Assembly: GCF_006714895.1 (NCBI RefSeq)
Contig: NZ_VFME01000001.1
Span: forward strand, 124,001 to 188,000
Direction of reading: 5' to 3'
Source of the DNA: Gramella sp. Hel_I_59
Lineage (GTDB): Bacteria; Bacteroidota; Bacteroidia; Flavobacteriales; Flavobacteriaceae
Length of the DNA stretch: 64,000 nucleotides
Shown: positions 1-7,720 of the stretch, one piece after another
How positions within the stretch are numbered: position 1 is the first letter of the stretch
Layout of the letters: every line of letters begins with the position of its first letter
Position numbers and translations under genes: made by a program
The notes under the pieces: generated by a model
What the model was told of the DNA's origin: nothing
The model's input: only the letters and a program-made list of their open reading frames with translations
Databases searched by the model: none

Positions 1-962
1 CAGCGCATCATATTACTCAGCATCTTATTAGCCCGATGGTACCAGCTAACGGCCAAAAGTTAAGAGAGGTAGAGAAAACTCCGCAAATGATGGAGAAGAT
101 CAGGAGTCTTGCTGCCTCAGGATTTTCCCCTTCAGCATTAACTACGTATATGCGAAATCCTCTTGATTTCTATAACCAGTATGTGCTGGGAGTGAGAGAT
201 CAGGAAGAAGTGGAAGAAACAGTGGCTTTTAATACACTGGGAACAGTAGTACATAATGCGCTGGAAAACCTTTACAAACCACTAGAAGGGGAATTACTAT
301 CCACAGAGATTGTTGAAAGATTTAAAAAGGAAGCAAACAGTCAGATCGCACAGGAATTTGCCAAGAATTACAGCAAAGCACCATTAGATAAAGGTCGGAA
401 TTTGTTGATTCTCGAAGTAGCTAAAAGGTATATGCGCAATTTTCTGAATTTTGAAATTAAGAGACTGGATAATGGCAGTGATATTCAGATATTACAGATC
501 GAAAAAGATCTTAAGGTCGCGTTACCAATAGACGATCTGCAATTTCCAGTTTATTTGCGAGGTAAAGTAGACCGGGTTGAAAAGGCAGACGGTGTGACCA
601 GAATTATGGATTATAAGACCGGAAAAGTTGAGTCCAAAGACCTGATCGTGAAAGACTGGAATGAAATAACAAAAGATTATGACAAATTCGCAAAAAGCTT
701 TCAGGTTTTAACTTACGCCACCTTGATATCCCTTGAGAAAGATCTTAAATTCCCCGCGGAAGCAGGAATCATTTCTTTCAAGAATCTTAGATCAGGATTT
801 CTTAAATTTCAGCTGAAAATTGACAAGAAACCAGACTATTTGATTCAGGAAGAAACCCTGGAACATTTTCAGAAAGAACTAAAAAAATTAATAATGGAGA
901 TCTGCAATCCAGAAATTCCATTTATCGAAAAAGAAATTAAAAAACATTATGGAAGTTTCTAA
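1..962 (+). CDS. PD-(D/E)XK nuclease family protein, C-terminal part (5' truncated by window edge)
   Basis: The reading frame is already open at the left edge, with codons from base 3 and no stop before the ATG at 36, so this is the tail of a longer protein rather than a gene starting at 36. About 319 residues are visible. They form a RecB/AddB-type nuclease domain: the entry motif SPSALTTYMRNPLDFY, a His in GTVVHNALE, the metal and catalytic block GKVDRVEKADG...RIMDYKTGK, and QVLTYATL, the usual Q-x3-Y motif. Proteins of this kind in flavobacteria are about 900 residues long and act in DNA double-strand-break processing. No FeS-cluster cysteines are visible in this part. The stop overlaps the next gene by 14 bases. 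The family is sure; the exact cellular role is inferred. Confidence 0.9.
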   Translation, partial: AHHITQHLISPMVPANGQKLREVEKTPQMMEKIRSLAASGFSPSALTTYMRNPLDFYNQYVLGVRDQEEVEETVAFNTLGTVVHNALENLYKPLEGELLSTEIVERFKKEANSQIAQEFAKNYSKAPLDKGRNLLILEVAKRYMRNFLNFEIKRLDNGSDIQILQIEKDLKVALPIDDLQFPVYLRGKVDRVEKADGVTRIMDYKTGKVESKDLIVKDWNEITKDYDKFAKSFQVLTYATLISLEKDLKFPAEAGIISFKNLRSGFLKFQLKIDKKPDYLIQEETLEHFQKELKKLIMEICNPEIPFIEKEIKKHYGSF

Positions 963-1842
963 GGAACAGAATATCATCATCGAAGGTCGTCACAACAAGC
1001 CAATTCCAATGGACCTCATCTTTAAGGATGATGGAAAAGCAAAGCCGGTGGTGATCTTTTGTCACGGATATAAAGGTTTTAAAGATTGGGGAGCCTGGGA
1101 TAAAATGGGCGAACTGATTGCTGAAGCAGGCTATTTCTTTGTGAAATTTAATTTTAGTCACAACGGAACAAGTCCTGAAAATCCGACAGAATTTTACCAG
1201 ATAGAAGCATTTGGTGATAATAATTACACCATCGAATTGGATGATCTACAATCTGTCATCGACTCACTGCTATTGCCAACATTTAAGTTCGGGCAACACC
1301 TGGATCCTTCAGATATTAGTTTGATAGGTCATTCCAGAGGTGGAGGAATCACTGTATTAAAGTCGGCTCAGGACAAACGAATCACCAAACTTATCACACT
1401 TGCATCAGTTTCAGATTTTGGATCAAGATTTCCGGAAGGAAAGAAATTGGAAGCATGGGAGAAGAAAGGGGTGCAGTACATAGTAAACTCCAGAACAGGA
1501 CAGCAATTGCCCCATCACTACCAGTTCTACAAAAACTTTAAGGAAAACAAAGAGAAGCTTAATATTAAAAAGGCGGCTCAAAAACTGAAAATTCCACATT
1601 TGATCGCCCATGGAAGTAGTGATACCAGTGTATCAATTGGAGAGGCCGGGAATCTTTTTGAGTGGAGTCCTGCTCCAAAACTATTATTGGTCGAAAATGC
1701 AGATCATGTCTTTGGGGTTTCTCATCCCTGGAAAGATGAAGAGGAGCTTCCAAAGGAATTCAAACATGTGATCAATAAAACGATCGAGTTCCTGAATGCT
1801 GATGCTGAGGATCTTTATGCTGAATATGCCGATAACGATTAA
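949..1842 (+). CDS. alpha/beta hydrolase (dienelactone-hydrolase-like)
   Basis: A 297-residue cytoplasmic alpha/beta hydrolase without a signal peptide. The oxyanion strand is visible as VIFCHGYKGFKDWG near residue 30, the nucleophile elbow is GHSRGGG near residue 125, and a late His lies in ENADHVFGVSHPW near residue 250, as expected for the Ser-His-Asp triad. The family (prolyl oligopeptidase/dienelactone hydrolase-like) hydrolyses esters or peptides; the substrate cannot be read from the sequence. Its ATG lies inside the end of the nuclease gene, so the two are probably co-transcribed and translationally coupled. An intrinsic terminator follows directly. Confidence 0.9.
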   Translation: MEVSKEQNIIIEGRHNKPIPMDLIFKDDGKAKPVVIFCHGYKGFKDWGAWDKMGELIAEAGYFFVKFNFSHNGTSPENPTEFYQIEAFGDNNYTIELDDLQSVIDSLLLPTFKFGQHLDPSDISLIGHSRGGGITVLKSAQDKRITKLITLASVSDFGSRFPEGKKLEAWEKKGVQYIVNSRTGQQLPHHYQFYKNFKENKEKLNIKKAAQKLKIPHLIAHGSSDTSVSIGEAGNLFEWSPAPKLLLVENADHVFGVSHPWKDEEELPKEFKHVINKTIEFLNADAEDLYAEYADND

Positions 1843-1853
1843 TCCTGAAAAAC

Positions 1854-1883
1854 AAAAAACCACTGAAATTCAGTGGTTTTTTT
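1854..1883. terminator. bidirectional intrinsic terminator
   Basis: The stem CCACTG/CAGTGG has a short AAATT loop (1860-1876). It is preceded by an A-run and followed by a T-run, so it can stop transcription from both sides. It separates the plus-strand hydrolase from the minus-strand tRNA gene. Confidence 0.85.
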
Positions 1884-1884
1884 G

Positions 1885-1958
1885 TGGAGAATATCGGAGT
1901 CGAACCGATGACCTTTTGGCTGCCAGCCAAACGCTCTAGCCAGCTGAGCTAATCCCCC
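1885..1958 (-). tRNA. tRNA-Ala (anticodon GGC)
   Basis: On the minus strand the sequence folds as a complete cloverleaf. The acceptor stem GGGGGAT pairs with ATTCTCC, the D stem is GCTC/GAGC, the anticodon stem TTTGG/CCAAA encloses the loop CTGGCAG with anticodon GGC, and the T arm is ATCGG-TTCGACT-CCGAT. The G3:U70 wobble pair, the main alanine identity element, is present. The discriminator is A at 1885 and CCA is not encoded. Confidence 0.95.
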
Positions 1959-2019
1959 GTAGCTGAGCAAATGTAATGATTTTTCATAAATATGAAAATG
2001 TTTATTTTATTAGCAACAA

Positions 2020-2520
2020 ATGATCAGAAGAGCTGAAAATAGCGACCTCCAGGAGATCAAAAAACTAACTGAAGCCTGTGCCGAAGCGATGATCGAACAG
2101 GGAATCTACCAATGGAATGAACACTATCCTTCCATCGAAAAACTACAGGCTGATGTGGAAACAAAGGAACTTTTTAAGCTAGTTTCAAATAGTGAAATTC
2201 TGGGCATCATTGTCCTCACTCCGTTTATGGATAAGGAGTATGAACCTATCAATTGGTTGAGCAAAACAGAGAATAACCTTTATGTTCACAGACTCGCAAC
2301 ACATCCAGATCACTGGGGTTCTGGATTAGGACAACAGTTAATGGACTTTGCCGAAAACCTTGCCAGAGAAGAGAATTATGAATCGGTAAGACTTGATACC
2401 TTTAGTTTAAATAAGCGGAATCATAAATTTTACGAAGCCCGCGGATACCAGAGTTTGGGAAATATTTATTTTCCGAGGCAAAGCGAAGCTCCTTTTTATT
2501 GTTACGAGTTGCTTTTGTAA
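2020..2520 (+). CDS. GNAT family N-acetyltransferase
   Basis: A 166-residue single-domain acetyltransferase. The acetyl-CoA pyrophosphate-binding motif is seen as VHRLATHPDHWGSGLGQQL near residues 89-107 (R/Q-x-x-G-x-G/A type). It is followed by the C-terminal pattern NHKFYEARGYQSLG typical of GNAT enzymes. The acceptor substrate is unknown. It starts 61 bases after the divergent tRNA gene and ends just before the MATE exporter, whose own promoter box overlaps its last bases. Confidence 0.88.
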   Translation: MIRRAENSDLQEIKKLTEACAEAMIEQGIYQWNEHYPSIEKLQADVETKELFKLVSNSEILGIIVLTPFMDKEYEPINWLSKTENNLYVHRLATHPDHWGSGLGQQLMDFAENLAREENYESVRLDTFSLNKRNHKFYEARGYQSLGNIYFPRQSEAPFYCYELLL

Positions 2521-2532
2521 TATAAAGGCTTC

Positions 2533-2540
2533 TATATTTG
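2533..2540 (+). promoter_or_regulatory. -7 promoter box (TATATTTG) for the MATE gene
   Basis: An exact match to the Bacteroidota -7 consensus TAnnTTTG. With that box at about -11 to -4, transcription would start near 2544, three bases before the ATG at 2547, giving a nearly leaderless mRNA. The TTG at 2538 lies inside the box and so cannot be the start codon. Confidence 0.55.
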
Positions 2541-2546
2541 TTGAAT

Positions 2547-3887
2547 ATGGCCTCAAAACCGGGAAATTCTGTAAGTTTTGGTAATATTAATAAGATCGCG
2601 ATCCCGGCGATCATAGCAGGTATCGCAGAACCTCTAATTTCCTTAACCGATATTGCAGTTATTGGAAATGTAGAAGAAAACTCCATTGAAGCACTGGCCG
2701 CTGCCGGAATCGTAGGTTCTTTTCTTTCTGCGATCATCTGGATCGTAGCGCAAACCAAAACTGCCATTTCAGCTACCGTTTCTCAACATCTGGGAGCAAA
2801 TCGTTTACATGCTGTCAAGACTCTTATTCCCCAAACCATTCTTTTTAATTTTCTTTTTAGCCTTTTCATTTATGCTACCACGGCGATCTTTGCTGAAGCA
2901 ATCTTCAGCGCGTATAATGCTGATGGTCTTATTCTACAATATTCTGAAAGTTATTATAAGATCAGGGCACTTGGATATCCACTAACACTGGTAACCTTCG
3001 CGATATTTGGCGTTTTTAGAGGTTTACAGAATACGCTTTGGGCAATGAAATGCAGTCTTACCGGAGCGGTGGTAAATATAGTTCTGGACTATATTCTGGT
3101 TTATGGAATTGATGGCCTTGTACCAGCTATGCATCTTGAAGGTGCCGCATATGCCAGTCTTGTTGCGCAGGCGACTATGCTTATCATGGCACTCTGGTTC
3201 TATTTCAGGAAAACACCATTTCATTTGAAGTTGAGTCTAAAGATCAATCCGCAGATGAAACCTTTATTGCTTATGGCCGCAAACCTGTTCATAAGAACTG
3301 CCGCTCTTAATTTTGCGATCTATCTAGCCAACGCTTATGCGACCGATTATGGCAAGAACTATATCGCAGCCCAGAGCATTCTTATGAACATCTGGCTATT
3401 CTTCAGCTTTTTTATAGATGGCTATGCGAATGCAGGAAACGCAATTGGCGGAAAATTACTGGGCGCCAGGGATTATAAAAATCTATGGGAACTGAGTAAA
3501 AAAATTAGCAAGTATGCGGTACTTATCGCGCTTATTCTAATGGGAATTTGCTTCGCATTATATGATCAGATCGGCTTGTTATTCAATAAAGAAGCAAGTG
3601 TACTCGCATTATTCTCTTCAGTTTTCTGGATAGTTTTGATCATGCAACCCGTAAATGCGATCGCTTTTATGTTCGACGGAATCTTTAAAGGACTGGGAGA
3701 AGCAAAATATTTGCGAAATGTCTTACTGGTCGCGACTTTCCTTGGCTTCACTCCTACCCTTCTGCTTGCAGATCATTTCGGACTTAAACTTTATGCGATC
3801 TGGATCGCGTTCTTTGTATGGATGCTCATTCGAAGCAGTACTTTAGTGATATATTTCCGAAGAAAATATCTTCACAAAAAAGTCTAA
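2547..3887 (+). CDS. MATE family efflux transporter
   Basis: A 446-residue, very hydrophobic protein with about 12 membrane spans, the size and layout of MATE (multidrug and toxin extrusion) cation-coupled exporters of the inner membrane. The first repeat starts with NKIAIPAIIAGIAEPLISLTDIAVIG, the usual N-terminal MATE pattern with an Asp in helix 1. A second internal repeat begins near residue 235. The frame is open back to a TTG at 2538, but the ATG at 2547 is preferred because the TTG is part of a -7 promoter box. The substrate is unknown. It is monocistronic by spacing. Confidence 0.9.
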   Translation: MASKPGNSVSFGNINKIAIPAIIAGIAEPLISLTDIAVIGNVEENSIEALAAAGIVGSFLSAIIWIVAQTKTAISATVSQHLGANRLHAVKTLIPQTILFNFLFSLFIYATTAIFAEAIFSAYNADGLILQYSESYYKIRALGYPLTLVTFAIFGVFRGLQNTLWAMKCSLTGAVVNIVLDYILVYGIDGLVPAMHLEGAAYASLVAQATMLIMALWFYFRKTPFHLKLSLKINPQMKPLLLMAANLFIRTAALNFAIYLANAYATDYGKNYIAAQSILMNIWLFFSFFIDGYANAGNAIGGKLLGARDYKNLWELSKKISKYAVLIALILMGICFALYDQIGLLFNKEASVLALFSSVFWIVLIMQPVNAIAFMFDGIFKGLGEAKYLRNVLLVATFLGFTPTLLLADHFGLKLYAIWIAFFVWMLIRSSTLVIYFRRKYLHKKV

Positions 3888-3916
3888 AGACGATCAAGAG
3901 ATATACTTAGTAATCT

Positions 3917-3924
3917 TATTTTTG
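3917..3924 (+). promoter_or_regulatory. -7 promoter box (TATTTTTG) for the enoyl-CoA hydratase operon
   Basis: An exact TAnnTTTG match, 20 bases before the ATG at 3944. It would drive the hydratase and the three small membrane-protein genes behind it. Confidence 0.6.
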
Positions 3925-3943
3925 AGTAAAATCGTAATACATT

Positions 3944-4711
3944 ATGAGTACCAACCGCGAGAACGGTAGTTTATTTACCAATATAGACCAGAAGATAGCA
4001 ACATTAGAATTTGGCCACCCAGCCAGTAATTCTTTTCCGTCGGTTCTTCTGAAAAGACTGGAAGATGAGATCCATAGCCTTTCCGAAAATAAGGATGTGG
4101 CCTTGATCATTCTAAAATCTGAAGGTGAAAAAGCTTTTTGTGCCGGTGCATCTTTTGATGAACTCATCAATATCGATAATCTTGAAGATGGTAAGAAATT
4201 CTTTTCAGGTTTTGCAGGAGTGATCAATGCTATGAGAGTTTGTAAAAAACCGATCGTAGGAAGAATTCATGGTAAAACAGTTGGTGGTGGTGTTGGACTT
4301 GCCGCTGCTTGTGATTATGCTTTTGCTACGGAAGCTGCTTCGATTAAGCTTTCAGAATTGAGCATTGGAATTGGTCCTTTTGTGATCGCTCCGGCGGTAG
4401 AAAGAAAAATGGGCACCGCTGCACTGGCAGAACTTACTCTGGCTGCTCATGAATGGAAGAATGCATATTGGGCTAAAGAAAAAGGTTTATTCGCCCGCGT
4501 TTTTGAATCCACTAAAGACATGGATAAGGAAATATCATTATTTACTGAAAAACTTACTTCTTATAATCCACAGGCACTTACTGAAATGAAACAGATCCTC
4601 TGGAAAGATACTGACCACTGGCCGCAACTGTTGGAAGAAAGAGCGGCTGTTTCCGGAGAACTGGTACTTTCAGATTTTACGAAAAATGCACTTTCAAAAT
4701 TCAGAAAATAG
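3944..4711 (+). CDS. enoyl-CoA hydratase/isomerase family protein
   Basis: A 255-residue crotonase-fold enzyme. The oxyanion-hole segments are seen as EKAFCAGASFDEL (residues 62-74) and HGKTVGGGVGLAAACDY (around 108-124). The catalytic-loop Glu is in KLSELSIGIGP near residue 140. Such enzymes hydrate enoyl-CoA esters in fatty-acid or branched amino-acid breakdown; which substrate is used here cannot be told. It is the first gene of a tight operon, since its TAG is followed immediately by the ATG of the next gene at 4712. Confidence in the family is high, in the substrate low. Confidence 0.92.
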   Translation: MSTNRENGSLFTNIDQKIATLEFGHPASNSFPSVLLKRLEDEIHSLSENKDVALIILKSEGEKAFCAGASFDELINIDNLEDGKKFFSGFAGVINAMRVCKKPIVGRIHGKTVGGGVGLAAACDYAFATEAASIKLSELSIGIGPFVIAPAVERKMGTAALAELTLAAHEWKNAYWAKEKGLFARVFESTKDMDKEISLFTEKLTSYNPQALTEMKQILWKDTDHWPQLLEERAAVSGELVLSDFTKNALSKFRK

Positions 4712-4897
4712 ATGAGTTCGATACAATCTATCAAACCGGAAAAAGATGAAGCTTACGAGATGGGTTACACGATAGGAACATTCCTTGGTGAAAATATCTA
4801 TCTTTTAATTGCCCTGGTTATTGGATTGATCGCAGTTATATTCATGTGGAAATACGTTAAAAATACACCCGATGCAGGAACACCTCCCGAAAGATAA
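4712..4897 (+). CDS. small single-span membrane protein (61 aa)
   Basis: 61 residues: a hydrophilic N-terminus (about 25 residues, acidic and basic mixed), one strong membrane span IYLLIALVIGLIAVIFMWKYV near residues 29-49, and a short polar tail. No known domain is recognised. It begins with the base after the hydratase stop and overlaps the next small gene by 26 bases, so translation is probably coupled. The topology resembles small subunits or scaffold peptides of membrane complexes, but no function can be assigned. Confidence 0.75.
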   Translation: MSSIQSIKPEKDEAYEMGYTIGTFLGENIYLLIALVIGLIAVIFMWKYVKNTPDAGTPPER

Positions 4898-5051
4898 GGA
4901 TCCAAACGAGTCCCAGGAATGGGGTTGGACATTTCAGGAATTTATCACAGAAAACCTGTGGTATTTACTGGCAATACTATTTTTAATAGTCATATTCGTA
5001 TATGCACGATATCGCTGGAGAGTTCGTAATAATCGAAAATACAAGAACTAA
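4872..5051 (+). CDS. small single-span membrane protein (59 aa)
   Basis: An ATG at 4872 inside the end of the preceding gene opens a 59-codon frame ending with TAA at 5049-5051. The product has an acidic, Trp-containing N-terminus (MQEHLPKDKD then EWGWTFQEF), one span around LWYLLAILFLIVIFVYA, and a basic Arg/Lys-rich tail. The inside-positive tail predicts N-out/C-in topology. Its stop shares a base with the next ATG (TAATG). It is missed by a 60-residue cutoff. The overlapping arrangement with two other single-span genes is the main reason to believe it is real. Confidence 0.65.
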   Translation: MQEHLPKDKDPNESQEWGWTFQEFITENLWYLLAILFLIVIFVYARYRWRVRNNRKYKN

Positions 5052-5161
5052 TGGAACAGGATACCTGGGAATTTCTGAGTTTTTTAAGCGGAATGGGTTT
5101 TTGGATCCTTCTCGCCATCATTCTTATAGTAGTCGTACTTTACAAAAAGTTTAAAAAGTAA
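5051..5161 (+). CDS. micro-protein with one membrane span (36 aa)
   Basis: An ATG at 5051 overlaps the previous stop (TAATG) and opens 36 codons ending with TAA at 5159-5161. The product starts MEQDTWEFLSFLSGMG, has one span (FWILLAIILIVVVLY), and ends in a lysine cluster KKFKK. Size and shape resemble accessory micro-proteins of membrane enzymes such as CydX/CcoQ types, but no family is recognised. Its last base abuts the last base of the convergent oxygenase gene (5161/5162) with no gap. Support comes from the tandem overlap and the shared topology with its two neighbours. Confidence 0.6.
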   Translation: MEQDTWEFLSFLSGMGFWILLAIILIVVVLYKKFKK

Positions 5162-5815
5162 TTACCTCGTTTTCAACCAGCCCGTAATGCTCAGCCTGGG
5201 AACTCTGACAGTTTTAACTTCATGTTCCAGCTCCTGACTTTCAAAAATCACCATTCTCCCCGGCAAAGGATAGATTTTCAATTCCTCTTCCTTTCCGTTG
5301 TTAGTAGTATAAATACTTAATTCACCGCCATTTTCAGGTGTCCAGTTTTCATCATTCAGGTAACAAACCATGGATAATTTACGCCTCCCATCATTTTGAA
5401 AGGTATCGAGATGCCGTTTATAGAAAGTTCCTTCAGGATAAAGCGCATAATGAAATTCTTTATGAAGTATCCCCATAAAACAGGTACGATTCAGGTATTG
5501 CACTAGATCATTAACCTTTTGAAAAAATATGGATTCAGCAGGTTCAGCTGTAGCTTCATTCATCCATAGAATAAAATCTCCCCGAACAGATTTTTCAATA
5601 AGCTCATTGGTTCTATTCCCGATTGCAGCTTTCTTGAAAGCATCTTCCTTATGTTTTGCAATAAGTGTAGACCTAAGCAGGTCTACCTCAGCAGGATTAA
5701 AGAAACCATCTACAATGCTATATTTTTGTTCTGATATGTCAGTAATGATGGTTTCATAAAGCTCATTTAGCTCGAAATCTACCTGTTCAAATAATTCCTT
5801 TTCTTGAAGGATCAT
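5162..5815 (-). CDS. 2OG-Fe(II) oxygenase (prolyl-4-hydroxylase-like)
   Basis: 217 residues from the ATG at 5815. The iron triad is visible: H and D in YKRHLDTF (about residue 133) and the distal H in ELEHEVKTV near residue 200. It is followed by R in PRLSITGW, which binds the 2-oxoglutarate carboxylate. The C-terminal half is therefore a complete 2OG-Fe(II) dioxygenase core, and the N-terminal 90 residues are helical without a known domain. The frame extends to a TTG at 5833, but that TTG is the end of a TACATTTG promoter box, so the ATG is preferred. The substrate is unknown; ribosomal-protein or EF-Tu prolyl hydroxylation is a possibility for this family only. Confidence 0.85.
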   Translation of the reverse strand: MILQEKELFEQVDFELNELYETIITDISEQKYSIVDGFFNPAEVDLLRSTLIAKHKEDAFKKAAIGNRTNELIEKSVRGDFILWMNEATAEPAESIFFQKVNDLVQYLNRTCFMGILHKEFHYALYPEGTFYKRHLDTFQNDGRRKLSMVCYLNDENWTPENGGELSIYTTNNGKEEELKIYPLPGRMVIFESQELEHEVKTVRVPRLSITGWLKTR

Positions 5816-5830
5816 GTGCGAAAAATTTCG

Positions 5831-5838
5831 CAAATGTA
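5831..5838 (-). promoter_or_regulatory. -7 promoter box (TACATTTG) for the 2OG oxygenase
   Basis: An exact TAnnTTTG on the minus strand, 15 bases before the ATG at 5815. It decides the start codon, because the alternative TTG start lies within the box. Confidence 0.6.
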
Positions 5839-5889
5839 AATTTTAATTCAATTCGTTGGTGTTAAAAATTTCGCCTTAAAAATTCCAAT

Positions 5890-5897
5890 TATCTTTG
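5890..5897 (+). promoter_or_regulatory. -7 promoter box (TATCTTTG) for queD
   Basis: An exact TAnnTTTG, 17 bases before the queD ATG at 5915. It forms a divergent promoter pair with the oxygenase promoter. Confidence 0.6.
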
Positions 5898-5914
5898 CAC
5901 AAAATAACTGCGTA

Positions 5915-6367
5915 ATGAGCAAGATTCGAATCACCAAACAATTTACTTTTGAAACCGGTCACGCCCTGTATGGTTACGATGGCAAATGCCGTAACGTACA
6001 TGGACATTCTTATAAACTTGGCGTCACAGTTATTGGCGAACCTATTACAGACCGCGAACACGTTAAATTGGGGATGGTGATTGATTTTGGAGATCTTAAA
6101 AAGATAGTGAAATCTGAGATCGTAGACCAGTTTGATCATGCGACCGTATTTAACAAAAATACACCGCACTTAGAGCTGGCAAAAGAGTTGAAATCCCGTG
6201 GTCATCATGTGATATTAGTTGATTACCAGCCTACCAGTGAGAACATGGTGATCGATTTTGCAGCCAAAATTTCTAAACATTTACCTGAGCATATTAAGCT
6301 TCACTCTTTAAAATTACAGGAAACTGAAACGTCGTTTGCAGAGTGGTATGCCAGTGATAATAATTAG
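5915..6367 (+). CDS. queD: 6-carboxytetrahydropterin synthase / 6-pyruvoyl-tetrahydropterin synthase family (QueD)
   Basis: 150 residues. It has the family's zinc and catalytic pattern: H in FETGHALYGYDG, the nucleophile Cys in GKCRNVHGHSY with the HGH zinc pair, and the downstream FDHATVFN block with its Asp-His. The enzyme converts 7,8-dihydroneopterin triphosphate to 6-carboxy-5,6,7,8-tetrahydropterin in queuosine (7-deazaguanine) biosynthesis. The N-terminus SKIRITKQFTFETGHAL is standard. No other queuosine genes lie next to it. The function is assigned by family; a tetrahydrobiopterin-type role cannot be excluded from sequence alone. Confidence 0.88.
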   Translation: MSKIRITKQFTFETGHALYGYDGKCRNVHGHSYKLGVTVIGEPITDREHVKLGMVIDFGDLKKIVKSEIVDQFDHATVFNKNTPHLELAKELKSRGHHVILVDYQPTSENMVIDFAAKISKHLPEHIKLHSLKLQETETSFAEWYASDNN

Positions 6368-6368
6368 G

Positions 6369-6443
6369 GCGCACCCCTTCGGGCCGGGCTATACGCTACA
6401 AGTCCCGTGAAAAACGGGAGCTTTTCGCTGCTATCCCTTGCGC
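6369..6443. repeat. REP-like structured intergenic repeat (about 75 bp)
   Basis: A GC-rich, highly structured island in AT-rich surroundings. It has short terminal inverted ends (GCGCA...TGCGC), an internal hairpin TCCCGT-GAAAA-ACGGGA at 6403-6419, and the phrases CTATACGCTACAAG and CGCTGCTATCCCTTGCG. I recall similar palindromic intergenic elements scattered in flavobacterial genomes (from memory, not searched). It sits between the convergent queD and a secreted-protein gene, where it may also act as a terminator. Confidence 0.6.
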
Positions 6444-6453
6444 AAAGCCTGAA

Positions 6454-6825
6454 TTATGCCTTTTTCAATTCTCCAAGTTGTAAAGCTTGATCATAATTGG
6501 CACTTATAGATTTTTTCAGATTAAGTATCTTAGCGCCATCTACCCGCTGTAGTGTTACTATGTTTTCACCTTTTTTGTTCTGCGAAATCTTCACTACCTC
6601 AACCAGGGTGTTTTGAACCGACTTGTAATTTGCCACTCCACCTTTCTTCACAACGAAGTTAAGCTTTGGCATATTCACGGCTGTATACGTGGTATTTTCC
6701 GGGGACTGTATTAGAAGACGATCACCAATTTCCGGATTAGTGTCAATATTTGTGGCATTTACCTGATAACTCACTAAACCACAAATCATTAAAAAAGCGA
6801 TTGAAAATAGTTTCGTAAATTTCAT
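6454..6825 (-). CDS. secreted or periplasmic hypothetical protein
   Basis: 123 residues starting with a clear Sec signal peptide (MKFTKLFSIAFLMICGLVSYQVNA, cleavage probably after VNA). The mature part of about 99 residues is small, basic and rich in Asn/Lys/Val, with beta-strand-like stretches such as GENIVTLQRVDGAKIL. No cysteine for a lipoprotein and no known domain are seen. It probably has its own promoter in the divergent region to lpxH. Function unknown. Confidence 0.75.
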   Translation of the reverse strand: MKFTKLFSIAFLMICGLVSYQVNATNIDTNPEIGDRLLIQSPENTTYTAVNMPKLNFVVKKGGVANYKSVQNTLVEVVKISQNKKGENIVTLQRVDGAKILNLKKSISANYDQALQLGELKKA

Positions 6826-6961
6826 ATTAGCAATATTTATGGATTTAATCTCTAAAATAATAATTTCTGAGCTTCTGGCGATGCGTTTTTAGAATGCTTT
6901 AAGTCTTACTTTAAAAATGAAGTTTCAGTAGAATTTCTATCTTCGCTATAAGTTGTAAAAC

Positions 6962-7720
6962 ATGAAAGTTTCCCCGGGAAAAAAGATTTATTTCGCCAGT
7001 GATAATCATCTTGGCGCTCCTACTCAGGAAGAAAGCAGACCGCGTGAAGCCAGGTTTGTGAAATGGCTTGATGAGATCAAACAAGATGCAGAGGCAATTT
7101 TCCTTCTTGGAGACCTCTTCGATTTCTGGTTTGAATATAAACACGTAGTCCCTAAAGGCTTTGTTCGAACATTAGGTAAACTGGCCGAAATTAGAGATTC
7201 AGGGATTCCCATCTATTTCTTTGTAGGAAATCATGATCTATGGATGCAGGATTATTTTCAGAAGGAATTAAATATTCCAGTCTATCATAAACCTAAGGAG
7301 TTCGAATTTTCAGGAAAGAAATTTCTCGTTGGTCATGGAGATGGATTAGGACCCGGAGATCATGGCTACAAAAGAATGAAAAAGGTCTTTACCAATCCGC
7401 TTTCTAAATGGTTTTACCGCTGGCTACATCCTGATCTTGGAGTTCCCTTAGCGCAGTATTTTTCAGTAAAGAATAAAGCGATCTCAGGAGAAGAAGATAT
7501 GAAGTTCTTAGGTGAGGAAAAAGAATGGCTTATACAATACTGCAGGCGTAAACTGGAGCAAAAAGATTATGATTACTTTCTTTTTGGTCACAGGCATTTA
7601 CCTATGGAGATCGATCTTGACGGTAAAGCTACTTACATCAATACTGGTGATTGGATCAATCATTACACATTTGCGCAATTCGACGGAAAAGATCTTAAAC
7701 TTGAAAAGCTGGTTTTCTAA
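6962..7720 (+). CDS. lpxH: UDP-2,3-diacylglucosamine diphosphatase
   Basis: 252 residues with the full calcineurin-like metallophosphoesterase set in LpxH order: SDNHLG (8-18), GDLFDFW (about 45), GNHD (about 80), GHGDGLGPGD (about 121) and GHRH (about 207). The long insert after the second motif, and FDFWFEY, are typical of LpxH. The enzyme cleaves UDP-2,3-diacylglucosamine to lipid X and UMP at the inner membrane in lipid A synthesis. Its end overlaps the convergent recJ stop by 4 bases. A weaker -7 box TATCTTCG lies at 6938-6945. Confidence 0.9.
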   Translation: MKVSPGKKIYFASDNHLGAPTQEESRPREARFVKWLDEIKQDAEAIFLLGDLFDFWFEYKHVVPKGFVRTLGKLAEIRDSGIPIYFFVGNHDLWMQDYFQKELNIPVYHKPKEFEFSGKKFLVGHGDGLGPGDHGYKRMKKVFTNPLSKWFYRWLHPDLGVPLAQYFSVKNKAISGEEDMKFLGEEKEWLIQYCRRKLEQKDYDYFLFGHRHLPMEIDLDGKATYINTGDWINHYTFAQFDGKDLKLEKLVF

